Below the pieces are notes generated by a model, which was given only the letters and a program-made list of their open reading frames with translations, made no database searches and was not told the origin of the DNA. Positions 5,795 to 14,579 of a DNA stretch of 18,786 bases are shown here, piece after piece. The stretch lies in contig CAZZCU010000035.1 in the NCBI GenBank assembly GCA_964652825.1, positions 1 to 18,786 of the forward strand, in the 5' to 3' direction. The DNA comes from CAZZCU01 sp964652825 (GTDB lineage: Bacteria > Bdellovibrionota_B > Oligoflexia > Oligoflexales > CAZZCU01). The translations under genes and the position numbers were made by a program. Within the stretch, counting starts at the first letter, position 1; every line of letters begins with the position of its first letter.

Positions 5795-8488
5795 ATGTGC
5801 AAGTTGGCACGACAGCTTAGCTTTCCCGTTTGGCTGTGCCTATTCGTAACGCTCAGCATCGTTCCTGCGCCGTTTATGTTGGCGCAAGACACGAACGATG
5901 CCGATGTTGATGATGTGGCGGTTTTTGGTGACGATGCCGACACCGACACCTCGCTGAAGCCGGAAAGTGCGAGTCCGAGCACGCCCCGACACGAAAATAA
6001 CCCGGAAGTCTCCGCATTCGCCGAGCGAGAGGCGCCGGAACAGCTACCCGCAGTGACGGATGGCGATACTGCTCCGACCGCGTCCTCGCCGGCAGCCGCG
6101 ACCAAGAGGCCGCGTCGCGCTAAAGCTAGAAGTGGTGATGGCCTACCGACTCTAAACTCTTATACGAAAACAGCCATGGCCGTGTACCAGGGCGATAAAA
6201 TCGATTTGCGGGTGGAAGCGCGGGGCAGTGGCTTGCGTTATCGCTGGGTGCGGGAAGATAAAACTGTTTGCGCCACCAAAAATTGCCGACTCGACACCCG
6301 TAGCTGGGGTCTGGGCAAACATCTGTTGGTTTTAGTGGTTTATAACGACGCCGGCTCACGCTCGGTGAAATATACGATTTATATTTTGGCACCGTCGCCT
6401 GATATGCAGCCACGGACATTGGTGCCGGAGTTAATCGAGCCCTCCGAACAACCCGGCGCCGTCAAAGAAGATGAATTGTTCGTTCAGTCGCTTGCCGGTT
6501 CAGGCTACACCTACACCAAACAAAATGTTCAGATTATTGGCCGTCAGCGTCGTCCGTTGCTTTGGGATGAAAAAGTCCGTACGACGGCGACCGGCGTTCT
6601 TGTTGCCGCCAAGGTGAATCAGGAAGAGCATTTTGTGCTGCCGTCAACTTTGGTATTGCTGAACAAATCCGACACCAATCGTCGCCTGATCTCTTTGCAG
6701 TATGGAGCGTTGCGCAGTCGTTTGCTTCGTAATCACGAGTCGCTGTGGTCAACGCTGGTGGGTAATTGGTTGCAGGTGGATGCCAGCAGTCAGTCGGATA
6801 TCATCGTTGCCAAGCCGGGTATGGAAGCCAAAGATCCGGTTGAAATTGTTGTCTTGCGGGGATTCGCGCGCGTAATCGTGCAGCCGCCATCCGATGATCC
6901 GGCGAAAGTTATCGCTGCGCGCGAAGTAGTTGTTCCGGCCGGTACGTCCGTAAGAGTGACGCCTACGGGTGATATCTCCAATCCGTTGTTTCCTGACAGC
7001 AAAATTATGGGTGCCTATGTTCGTCGCTCGACGCCGCATTATCTGCCGGTTAAACCCAAGATGAAAGCGTTGGAATATGCTTATCAGGGTTGGGTTCTGG
7101 AGCAAGCGGATCGCAGCGCGGGCGATGACCAACTCTTAACGCAGGTTGATAAGTATCTGGCGGAGCATGATCCCGTCGCGGCATTGGAATTGCTTCTGCC
7201 GTCGCTGGATAAGGCGCGCGGCAGCTATGATCTGGCTTTGCGTTTCGGTCGCGCTTATCAGGCGCTGCATTTGCATAAAGAAGCTTTGCGTTTTTATCGG
7301 TCGGCTATCGCCGCCAAACCCAGGGATTACACCGCTCACTATCAAATCGGTCGCATGTATCTTGAGGCGCAGCATTGGTCGCGGGCGTTCACCTGGTTGG
7401 ATCGGGCTGAAAATTATGCGGGCGGCGACGTGCAGTTGCAACCGCTGCACTATTATCGCGGCGTAGCGCAGTTTTGGTTGGGCAGATCGCACGGCGCACG
7501 CAGTGATTTCAACTATGCGATTTGGAGCGACTCTGATGCCGAGATCGCCGAGTCAGCGCGGCTGTTTTTGAACAAGCTGGAGAACAATAAATGGTGGGGC
7601 GCTTATGCGCGCATTGGTGTCGTTAGCGATGATAACGCCTTGCGGTTAGCATCGGGTGCTGCCGCGCCGGCGGGGATGGAAAAAAGCGGCTTGGCTTATC
7701 TGGGTGGCTTCGGGTTGTTTGTCAAATTGTTCAGCAATGATACGGCAAATATCCAAGTTGGTTTTGATCTGGAAAAACTCGGCTTCTTGTCGAGCAAATT
7801 AAGCGATGTCAGTTGGTTGGATGAGTCGCTGTATGTGGACACCAAATTAGCTTTGGGCGGCAGCGCGTCACAACCTTTTGTGGAGTTGGGGTTAAAACCC
7901 TATCTACAGCTGATTTTTGTCGGCGAGGATCGTGCCGCCGATATCTTTGGCATGGAGTTGACCACCAAGTTTAAAGGCGTGTTTTGGCAGCCAGCTATCA
8001 GTCTACATACACGTTTGCATCAAGATCCCCTGCCTGGACGCGATGACATTCTGGATCCTTTGACCAAGGAGCCGGTATTGGCTTCTGAGCGTTCGTTGCA
8101 GCAATCGATTATTACTTTGGGTGTAACACCAATCGATGCTTATCCGCACAAGTTGGGACTGGATTTGGCGCAGGAAAAGGTTTCATATCGCAATCAACAT
8201 ATCAAGGGCGATAATTTCACGACATTGCTGTTGGCGACCAAGTATACATACTTCTTGTCACCGCGTTCGATTTTATTACCGAGCTTGAGTTACGGCATCC
8301 GCGATTACGGTGACTCGATGGACTCGCGCAAAGACAACCGGTTAGATCTGCTGACTGACTGGCGCTGGTATTATTCCGCGGCTTTGTATCAGGACGTCTG
8401 GCTGTCGTACTTTAAGCAGGATTCCTCACGCTCCACCAGCACATACTCCCGCATAGAACTCGGCTTGTCCGCCACCTGGGAACTTTAG
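5795..8488 (+). CDS. Multi-domain TPR / outer-membrane beta-barrel protein
   Basis: 897 residues. A Sec signal peptide (1-30, cleavage near MLAQ) is followed by a disordered acidic then basic linker (about 31-120). Next come a PKD/Ig-like domain with two cysteines (about 125-200), a FecR-like beta domain (about 250-400), two to four TPR-like helical repeats (about 445-600), and a C-terminal region of about 295 residues with alternating aromatic strands ending SATWEL, as in outer-membrane barrels. The junction WWGAYARIGVVSDDNALRL resembles the entry strand of TPR-barrel porins such as SLAM- or PgaA-like proteins. Two adjacent starts exist; I chose the ATG at 5795 over the TTG before it. The TPR part would sit in the periplasm and the barrel in the outer membrane. 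It precedes the Tad-like genes in one apparent operon, which suggests a surface-export or assembly role, but the substrate is unknown. Confidence 0.75.
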   Translation: MCKLARQLSFPVWLCLFVTLSIVPAPFMLAQDTNDADVDDVAVFGDDADTDTSLKPESASPSTPRHENNPEVSAFAEREAPEQLPAVTDGDTAPTASSPAAATKRPRRAKARSGDGLPTLNSYTKTAMAVYQGDKIDLRVEARGSGLRYRWVREDKTVCATKNCRLDTRSWGLGKHLLVLVVYNDAGSRSVKYTIYILAPSPDMQPRTLVPELIEPSEQPGAVKEDELFVQSLAGSGYTYTKQNVQIIGRQRRPLLWDEKVRTTATGVLVAAKVNQEEHFVLPSTLVLLNKSDTNRRLISLQYGALRSRLLRNHESLWSTLVGNWLQVDASSQSDIIVAKPGMEAKDPVEIVVLRGFARVIVQPPSDDPAKVIAAREVVVPAGTSVRVTPTGDISNPLFPDSKIMGAYVRRSTPHYLPVKPKMKALEYAYQGWVLEQADRSAGDDQLLTQVDKYLAEHDPVAALELLLPSLDKARGSYDLALRFGRAYQALHLHKEALRFYRSAIAAKPRDYTAHYQIGRMYLEAQHWSRAFTWLDRAENYAGGDVQLQPLHYYRGVAQFWLGRSHGARSDFNYAIWSDSDAEIAESARLFLNKLENNKWWGAYARIGVVSDDNALRLASGAAAPAGMEKSGLAYLGGFGLFVKLFSNDTANIQVGFDLEKLGFLSSKLSDVSWLDESLYVDTKLALGGSASQPFVELGLKPYLQLIFVGEDRAADIFGMELTTKFKGVFWQPAISLHTRLHQDPLPGRDDILDPLTKEPVLASERSLQQSIITLGVTPIDAYPHKLGLDLAQEKVSYRNQHIKGDNFTTLLLATKYTYFLSPRSILLPSLSYGIRDYGDSMDSRKDNRLDLLTDWRWYYSAALYQDVWLSYFKQDSSRSTSTYSRIELGLSATWEL

Positions 8489-8541
8489 GCGAAGCCGAAA
8501 GATCTCCATATCGATTTCCTCAAGATGTCATTGGCCCCCTT

Positions 8542-8979
8542 GTGGGTGCGTCGGGCAAACTTATCCCTATGTATGGCTTAGGCGCGCTGATAACAGCGGT
8601 AACAACAATTCATGTTCTTTTGGTCACGGCAAGATGTGGAGAGCGCATTGTCACTACCTCCACGACGATTGCCGCGGACTGGAGCGCGGAATTTTGTGGC
8701 CGACTGGATGCAGAGTTTGCTGCCTTAGCTTTGAACGTGGAGGCCGCGGCGACGACATTGGCGATGCTGACTGAGCACGGTAGCGAACGTATACCCCTGG
8801 TGGTTGACCGTTGGCTTCAGCAGATCGAAATCAAGCGTGCCGCAGCGCTTCGCTCGGCTATGTGTGCTCAGGTAGGCACGCGGGCACAACCTTTTGTTGC
8901 TTATCGTCAGTTGAATCCGACGCTGCCATCGTATTGGCCAAACTGGTTTGTGCGTCGCGCCGCAGTGGTGGTGAAGTAG
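8542..8979 (+). CDS. TadG/TadE-like single-span membrane protein
   Basis: About 145 residues from a GTG start, or 136 from the ATG at 8569. The N-terminus, GKLIPMYGLGALITAVTT followed by a Cys/Arg segment and ALALN, resembles the TadG/TadE-type N-terminal segment of Flp-pilus proteins. In those, one hydrophobic helix is followed by a region usually rich in small residues. The rest is a soluble, probably periplasmic part with scattered cysteines. Neither start has a good ribosome binding site, and the frame is open backwards past the previous gene's stop, so the true start is uncertain. It is followed after 8 bases by another small membrane protein. The family call rests on N-terminal pattern and neighbours only. 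Confidence 0.55.
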   Translation: MGASGKLIPMYGLGALITAVTTIHVLLVTARCGERIVTTSTTIAADWSAEFCGRLDAEFAALALNVEAAATTLAMLTEHGSERIPLVVDRWLQQIEIKRAAALRSAMCAQVGTRAQPFVAYRQLNPTLPSYWPNWFVRRAAVVVK

Positions 8980-8987
8980 GAGAGTAA

Positions 8988-9287
8988 ATGGTGGCGTTGA
9001 TGCTGGCGGTACTTGGCTGCGTACAGGTTATCTGTCTGTCGTTGTGGTTGGGCGAATTACTGACTTTGACGCAACGGCGTTTTGTTTTGCTTGATGTACG
9101 TGCCAGTGAGCAATTGCGGTCGCGTGGCGATATGGAAAGTTATTTGGCATCGGCGTGGTTGTTGCTGCCACCGCGTACCGATCATGCGGCGCCGTATCGC
9201 CAGGATGTGGAAACAGCGTCGATTATCTGCGAGCTGGCAGCGGCCGCTGATATCAGTATCACGGCGGACGAGTATTCATGCGATTAG
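8988..9287 (+). CDS. Small membrane protein, pseudopilin-like (TadE/F-like?)
   Basis: 99 residues. A hydrophobic N-terminal helix (about 2-26, VALMLAVLGCVQVICLSLWL) is followed by a short amphipathic stretch with charged residues (RRFVLLDVRASEQLRSR) and a small soluble domain with two cysteines. That layout is typical of TadE/TadF-like minor pseudopilins, but the sequence is too short for a firm family call. A good ribosome binding site (AGGAG, 5-6 bases before the ATG) supports translation. The gene overlaps the next by 10 bases, so the two are coupled. Confidence 0.6.
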   Translation: MVALMLAVLGCVQVICLSLWLGELLTLTQRRFVLLDVRASEQLRSRGDMESYLASAWLLLPPRTDHAAPYRQDVETASIICELAAAADISITADEYSCD

Positions 9288-9742
9288 AACGTCTGGTGTT
9301 AAACAATTGGCCGCCACTGGCGTCGCATGTGTGCGCGCTGATTCTTGGGGTTGTGCTTGCGAATATCGCGCCGCGTTCAAGTCGGCCGGCAACATCATGG
9401 AATCTGCGGCCGGGTTGGACATCGATGCGCGTGCCAAAGACGCAATTGAAAAGTCTGAATGTGCGCGCCGGTTATGTTGAGGTCGTGATGGTGGCGATCG
9501 CCGAAACCGGCGAGCCGCGTTGTCGGTTGGTGGATGGTCAGTTGTTGCAGGCTGGTTTTGATGGTGGGCCGATCGTGATGATGCCCATTCCAAAGGCGCC
9601 GGAATTCGTGCGGATGCTGCAGGTTGGCTTGAAGTTGTTCGCGGGTCCGGCGCTGTACGAGAAAGCCGCGTCGGAGCTACAAGGTTTACCGGTGTGTGCG
9701 CGTGGTGGGGAGGTGCACTTTGGTGTGGCGAAGGATCGGTAA
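9278..9742 (+). CDS. CpaB/RcpC-like pilus assembly protein, shortened
   Basis: 154 residues. One N-terminal membrane span (about 11-31, LASHVCALILGVVLANIA) precedes a periplasmic part that reads like the C-terminal RcpC domain of CpaB: a segment resembling the mutual spacing of 'MRAVTVPVD ... PGDRVDVL' (here SMRVPKTQLKSLNVRAGYVE), then a late stretch ending EVHFGVAKDR that matches the closing 'L.LAL' strand. The usual SAF domain and the long linker are absent, making it about half the normal CpaB length. CpaB is an outer-membrane-associated partner of the CpaC secretin in Tad systems, and here the next gene encodes such a secretin. The call depends partly on that context. It overlaps the previous gene by 10 bases and the next by 20. 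Confidence 0.5.
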   Translation: MRLERLVLNNWPPLASHVCALILGVVLANIAPRSSRPATSWNLRPGWTSMRVPKTQLKSLNVRAGYVEVVMVAIAETGEPRCRLVDGQLLQAGFDGGPIVMMPIPKAPEFVRMLQVGLKLFAGPALYEKAASELQGLPVCARGGEVHFGVAKDR

Positions 9743-11075
9743 TTTGGCGACGGCGGGCTGGTTGTTGCTTGCGGCAAGTACGGCAGCGGGCGAATCGCAG
9801 ATGAGTCGGATGGAACTAACAGTTGGTAGCACACGGGAGTTGACGCGACCGACAAGCAGCGATGTCCAGGTTTCGCGTCGCGGCGTCGTTGATGTCACGA
9901 TTGTCAACGATGAACGCCTGCGGGTGGCAGCACTACGCCCCGGACTGGTGGTGCTGACTTATGTCGCGGTTGATGGCGTTGCGCTGAATAAAATTCTTGT
10001 GCAGGTGCATCCGCAGCCTGAAGTCGGTGCGAGAAGTTCTTTGCCAGCATCCTTGTGTGGCTTGTCTGGATTGCAATGCCTACATCAGGAAGGTCTGATA
10101 CGTGGTGTGATTGCATCATGGACGACGCTGCAACGACTGGGTCGGCTTTGCCAACAATTACAGAGTACATGCCGGCTTGATATCGAATTAAGTTCGGAAA
10201 TTCTCGAACGCCTGCGCGCGGAAGTCACCGCGGCGCTACCGCAGCGGCTGGTTGTGGCGAAGATGTCGCCGCGTGCTCTGGTACTGCTGACCGCATGCGG
10301 TCAGCGGGATGTCGAATCAACGGCAGCGAGACTTGATGCCTTGTTCGATGGCTTGCACGCCGCCGGGGTACTACAATTGATTTGCAAGGACGAATGGGAT
10401 CCAACACCTGGTTATTTGGTGCGCGCACGGATTATGGCCGTGGAAATGAACTCGACACAAGAATGGGGAATTCAGCCTCTACTGCGTTCTCCGACACCGG
10501 CACCGTTGGCGTCGACGTTTCAGACTATTTTACTCTGGCAGCCACGAGCGAAATCAGCGCAACGTAAAACCCAGATTCTTGGTGAGCCCATGTTGGCCGC
10601 GCGCGAGGGCTACGAGGTCGAGGTTTTAAGCGGCGGTGAATTCAAAGTCAGCGTGCCGACTAATGGCACCGATGAAACGCGGTCGATGTGGAAGGGTTAC
10701 GGCGTGTCGTTTAAGCTGAAGGTCGATCGACTGAACCATCAGCAGATCAAACTAAAAACGCAGATGCAGGCTAGCGATCGTCTCAATGGTGAGAGCGAAG
10801 CGTTGCAGGTGAATAACTTGAGTAGCGAACTCATTACTTGTCTGGATTGTGTCAAGCTGGTCGGTACTCTCGATGTCAAAAGCGATATGACAGCGGCCGC
10901 TGGCTTGCCATGGTTGTCACAGTTGCCGATACTTGGCGCATGGTTGCGTCGGAATGACATCGCGGTCACACGCAGCCGTTTGTATGTATGGGCACACATC
11001 AGTGAAGATCGCGGTCAGGACCCATTAGCGACTTCGATTAGCTGGCCGGAAATGGACTCTAAAACGGCTTTCTGA
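9723..11075 (+). CDS. CpaC/RcpA-like secretin
   Basis: 450 residues. Forms an outer-membrane channel in Tad/type II-like machines. A signal peptide (MWRRIGN, then a hydrophobic stretch ending STAAG) is followed by the CpaC N-terminal domain (about 28-95: MELTVGSTRELTRP, then DVTIVNDERLRVAALRPG). A Cys-rich middle region comes next, then the secretin domain (about 235-440). That domain carries ILGEPMLAAREGYEVEVLSGGEF, GYGVSFKLKVDRL and the terminal LPWLSQLPILGAWLRRND. I start at the GTG at 9723 because GGGGAGG lies 9 bases before it and the signal peptide begins there; an open GTG at 9696 gives a worse N-terminus. The 3' end overlaps epmA tail to tail by 17 bases. No pilotin or ATPase is nearby. 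Confidence 0.85.
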   Translation: MWRRIGNLATAGWLLLAASTAAGESQMSRMELTVGSTRELTRPTSSDVQVSRRGVVDVTIVNDERLRVAALRPGLVVLTYVAVDGVALNKILVQVHPQPEVGARSSLPASLCGLSGLQCLHQEGLIRGVIASWTTLQRLGRLCQQLQSTCRLDIELSSEILERLRAEVTAALPQRLVVAKMSPRALVLLTACGQRDVESTAARLDALFDGLHAAGVLQLICKDEWDPTPGYLVRARIMAVEMNSTQEWGIQPLLRSPTPAPLASTFQTILLWQPRAKSAQRKTQILGEPMLAAREGYEVEVLSGGEFKVSVPTNGTDETRSMWKGYGVSFKLKVDRLNHQQIKLKTQMQASDRLNGESEALQVNNLSSELITCLDCVKLVGTLDVKSDMTAAAGLPWLSQLPILGAWLRRNDIAVTRSRLYVWAHISEDRGQDPLATSISWPEMDSKTAF

Positions 11076-12039
11076 ACGGAATGACTTTATTGAGATCGCG
11101 ATGACCAAGAATAAGTGCCAGCCAGCGATCAAAACCCAGGGCGTTACCACTACACGCGGGCAGACCTTTGTTAGCGAGATCGTCGAGAAACTCCTGGTCA
11201 GGAGCGATGGTCGGCTTACCGAGTCGTTGCCGGTGTTGGTTGGCGTCTTGCCAGCGCCGCAGATTTTCCCGCGGGTCGGCGAGCTCGGCGAACGCATTAC
11301 ATAGCTCGACGCGGCCAACGTAAATTTCAAAACGTTGTGCGACGCCATCTTCAACTCGGGCCAGAACGGCCATGGATGCCGGATAATCACACAGAATAAC
11401 GGCGCCGAACGCGGCCAGACGCGGCTCGACTTTCTCGATCAGGATTTTAAAAAAAGCTGTTTCAAAGTCATCAGTTGGCCGAACCGATAAACAGCCTGCC
11501 GCACGTGCTTTAGCGGCCAACTCCGGATCCAGATCGCTCAGCTCGACACCGGCAAATTCCGCGAAGGCTTCGGCCACGCTGAGACGAGGCAGTTGTTGCG
11601 CCGGAAGTTTCAGCGGATTTTCCAGATCAAATCTGCTGGTCAGGTAAGCATGGGTCTCGCGCAGCAGGTTTTCGGTTTGTGTCATGCAGTCGCGGTAGCT
11701 CAGACCGGTTTCGTACCATTCGAGCATGGTGAATTCCGGTTGATGCCACTCGCTATATTCGCCGTGATTGCGAAAACATTTGGCCAATTGATAAATACGG
11801 GTAGCACCCTGGCAAAGGGCGCGTTTCATCAGAAGTTCGGGGCTGGATTGCAGATATTTGGTGTGGCGCTTCGCGTGCAGATCGATCCACTCGGTCGTGA
11901 AGTAATCGAGATGCACTTCCATGCCGGGCGCATCCACCATGGTGGGCGTATCCAGCTCCAGATAGTCATGCTTGTTGAAAAACGTGCGGATAGAATCTTT
12001 TAAGGCGGCCCGCGCCGCCCAGAATTGCAAATCGTTCAT
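11059..12039 (-). CDS. epmA: EF-P--(R)-beta-lysine ligase
   Basis: 326 residues (E. coli EpmA/GenX/PoxA is 325). A class II lysyl-tRNA synthetase core without an anticodon-binding domain. It attaches beta-lysine to the conserved lysine of elongation factor P, which relieves stalling at polyproline stretches. Signatures: YLQSSPELLMKRAL, motif 2 AKCFRNHGEYSEWHQPEFTM and LEWYETG, and motif 3 GNALGFDRWLALILGH near the end. The length and the missing N-terminal OB domain separate it from LysS. It starts 6 bases after the Lon-like gene ends, implying the same transcript. Its usual partners epmB and efp are not in the window. Confidence 0.95.
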   Translation of the reverse strand: MNDLQFWAARAALKDSIRTFFNKHDYLELDTPTMVDAPGMEVHLDYFTTEWIDLHAKRHTKYLQSSPELLMKRALCQGATRIYQLAKCFRNHGEYSEWHQPEFTMLEWYETGLSYRDCMTQTENLLRETHAYLTSRFDLENPLKLPAQQLPRLSVAEAFAEFAGVELSDLDPELAAKARAAGCLSVRPTDDFETAFFKILIEKVEPRLAAFGAVILCDYPASMAVLARVEDGVAQRFEIYVGRVELCNAFAELADPRENLRRWQDANQHRQRLGKPTIAPDQEFLDDLANKGLPACSGNALGFDRWLALILGHRDLNKVIPFRKPF

Positions 12040-12045
12040 GTCTGC

Positions 12046-14556
12046 TTAAATACGCGATTTAGCCGCGCGCGACAAGTCCTGGCGGGTCTGATTGTTTTGG
12101 CCGCGACCGCTTTTGCGATCATCAGCGGCTTTATGGATCCGTTCCAGTTTCTTTTCGATCTGATCGAGGGCCGAGCCCGGCGTAAAGGTCGATGAATGCG
12201 CATCCTGTGCGCCAAAAGCGACACCGGTAGCCAGATGGAACGCCTCCCAGACATGGCGGATCGGATAAATTTCAAGATAACCGCTGGCGATAGCGTCGCG
12301 AACTTCCTGATGCAGCATGAGGTTGTGAACGTTTTGAATCGGAATCACGACGCGATAACCGGATTTCGCCTTGCCGATAAGTTTACAGACTTTATAGAAG
12401 CCTTCGATTTTTTCATTGATGCCGCCGACTGGCTGAATATCACCCAGTTGGTTGACGCTACCGGTGATGGCGATGTTTTGCTTGATCGGGAATTCGCCGA
12501 GCGCGCTGACGATCGCAACGATTTCGGCGACTGAGGCGCTGTCGCCGTCGATAATACTGTAGTTCTGCTCAAAGCAAACACTCGCGGCGATGCCGAGTTT
12601 ATGACGGCGCGCCAATAAACTGTTCAAAAAGCCGGAGAGAATAATCATGCCCTTGTCATGAATCTTGCCCGACATGCGGCTGGCGCGTTCGATGTTGATG
12701 ATGCCGTCCTGGCTGACCGAAGTCGTACAAGTCAAGCGACTGAGTTTGCCAAACGAATAGTCGCCCATATCATACACGGCCAGGCCGTTCACTTGACCGA
12801 CACGTTCGCCATCGACTGACAACAGGTAGTCTTCGTTGCGAACCATGTCCAACAATTGTTCCTCGACCAGATTCAAACGATAGTATTTACGATCGAGAGC
12901 GGTTTCGACATGGGGACGCCGGATGACTTTGTCACCTTGTTGTCGCGCCAAGAAATCCGCTTCGATGGTCAAATCTTTGATGTCGCCGAATTTGGTCGAA
13001 AGCAGTTTTTGATCTTCGACGAGGCGAGAGCCATACTCGACGACCGCGGCGATGCCGCTACGGTCGAAAGGCAGCAGGGCTTCGATCGCCGAGCGGGTGG
13101 CGACAAAGGATGCATAAGCGGTGACGTTGCGTTTGGTGCGTTCCATTTTGAAATCAAATTCGGCTTTGATTTTGAAAATTTTGCGGAACTCTTCGTCTTC
13201 TTCAAAAAGCACATGATAGATGTCGTCATTGCCGATCAGAATTACTTTGAGATCAAGCGGAATCGGCTGCGGTCGCAGACCAGATGTTGGCAGTAGTGAA
13301 TACTGCTCGCCCATATCTTCGATGAATGCCTGGCGATTGCGTAGTACGCGTTTGAGAGTGTCCCAGATACTTTGCGTGCGGAAAATATCCATGACGTTGA
13401 GAACAAGATAGCCGCCGTTGGCGCGTTGAATTGCTCCAGCTTTGATCATCGAGAAATCCGTCAAATACATACCATGCTCGACGTTCTTCTCGATTTTGCC
13501 GAATAAGTTATAATAGGTCGGATTGCTTTCGATAACCACCGGTGCACCGCTGGTATGCGTGTTGTCAACGAAGACATTCACGCTGTATTTGCGGAACCGA
13601 TCACGATCATCGATCATATCGTCCGTGGGCGGTGCCTGCTCTTCGTCGTTGTCTTCGACAACAAAGTCGAGGAGATTTTCCAGGATGTGGTTTCTTACTT
13701 TGTGAAGGTAAGCCACGATGTTGGTATTGCTCTGGAATTCCTCGATAATCGGGTCGATCGACGAACCGATAATGATTTCGCCGAGCTCGCCGCGAATAGC
13801 TTCGATAAAGTCGCGGCTTTCTTCCTCGATGTTGCGGACTTTACGAGCGAAGTCCAAAACTTCTGGTTCGAGGCGATTGCGTATGGCTTCGATCGTTGTG
13901 CGTTGTTTTTCGTCGAGCTTGCTATATTCCTTCTCGCTGACAGGTCGACCATCGACGATGGGAATCGTTTCGATACCAAGGCGCGTTGACTTGATATTGA
14001 AGTCCATACTCTTGGCGAGTTTTTCCAACTCACTGAATAGTTTGGCTTTGCGCTCGTTGGCGGCGGAGAGATAAGCGTTGATCTTGTTTTCGTAGTCTTC
14101 GCTTTGCAACGCCGCTGGAATATCCTCGCGTAAATCCCGGATCAGGGTTTCCATGCGTTTTTTCAGCTTGCGTGCATCACCGCGCGTCAGCTCGATCGCT
14201 TGTGGGGTTTCTGGTGCATCGAAATTATAGACATAGACCCAGTCGTTCGGTGCCGAGGAGTTAGCGGACCACTTTTCCAGAAAAGTTCGGATCACACTGG
14301 TCTTGCCGGTGCCCTCGTAGCCCGCGCAATAAATGTTGTAACCGGGCTTGCGGATACCAAGACCGATCTCGATCGCCTGGACTGCGCGATCCTGCGAGAT
14401 GATATCGTGGGATGCTTGCAGGTCCTTGGTATTATCGAATTTAAACTGATCGACACCGCAAGTTGCGTAGACGCTATCGACCGTTAATGGTTTAGGTATA
14501 GGAAGTTTGTTGGAACTTTTATCTTTGCTGGTTTTGCCATGTCGTTTTTGGGGCAA
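12046..14556 (-). CDS. LonB-like AAA ATPase with Lon-type protease domain
   Basis: 836 residues. An ATP-dependent serine-lysine protease of the AAA_32/Lon-like (LonB-type) family, distinct from classical LonA. Walker A is GYEGTGKT (79-86), and the segment ANGGYLVLNVMDIF fits the conserved Walker B region. Between them is a coiled, insertion-rich middle (about 130-330). The C-terminal Lon protease domain has Ser673 in DGDSAS and Lys716 in GGINEKI, 43 residues apart, the same spacing as E. coli Lon Ser679/Lys722, so the dyad is intact. There is no LAN substrate domain and no transmembrane segment. The start is a TTG with GGCGGGA just upstream; an ATG 7 bases earlier is in another frame. The gene is flanked by an unknown helical protein (23 bases before) and epmA (6 bases after), suggesting an operon. 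Confidence 0.88.
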   Translation of the reverse strand: MPQKRHGKTSKDKSSNKLPIPKPLTVDSVYATCGVDQFKFDNTKDLQASHDIISQDRAVQAIEIGLGIRKPGYNIYCAGYEGTGKTSVIRTFLEKWSANSSAPNDWVYVYNFDAPETPQAIELTRGDARKLKKRMETLIRDLREDIPAALQSEDYENKINAYLSAANERKAKLFSELEKLAKSMDFNIKSTRLGIETIPIVDGRPVSEKEYSKLDEKQRTTIEAIRNRLEPEVLDFARKVRNIEEESRDFIEAIRGELGEIIIGSSIDPIIEEFQSNTNIVAYLHKVRNHILENLLDFVVEDNDEEQAPPTDDMIDDRDRFRKYSVNVFVDNTHTSGAPVVIESNPTYYNLFGKIEKNVEHGMYLTDFSMIKAGAIQRANGGYLVLNVMDIFRTQSIWDTLKRVLRNRQAFIEDMGEQYSLLPTSGLRPQPIPLDLKVILIGNDDIYHVLFEEDEEFRKIFKIKAEFDFKMERTKRNVTAYASFVATRSAIEALLPFDRSGIAAVVEYGSRLVEDQKLLSTKFGDIKDLTIEADFLARQQGDKVIRRPHVETALDRKYYRLNLVEEQLLDMVRNEDYLLSVDGERVGQVNGLAVYDMGDYSFGKLSRLTCTTSVSQDGIINIERASRMSGKIHDKGMIILSGFLNSLLARRHKLGIAASVCFEQNYSIIDGDSASVAEIVAIVSALGEFPIKQNIAITGSVNQLGDIQPVGGINEKIEGFYKVCKLIGKAKSGYRVVIPIQNVHNLMLHQEVRDAIASGYLEIYPIRHVWEAFHLATGVAFGAQDAHSSTFTPGSALDQIEKKLERIHKAADDRKSGRGQNNQTRQDLSRAAKSRI

Positions 14557-14579
14557 CGTTCATCCCGCCTTCTGCTGAT

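Noticed and set aside
12856..13296. A 146-codon plus-strand frame and similar frames across 12196-14487
   Set aside because: All are antisense to the Lon-like protease, whose dyad and Walker A residues are intact in frame.
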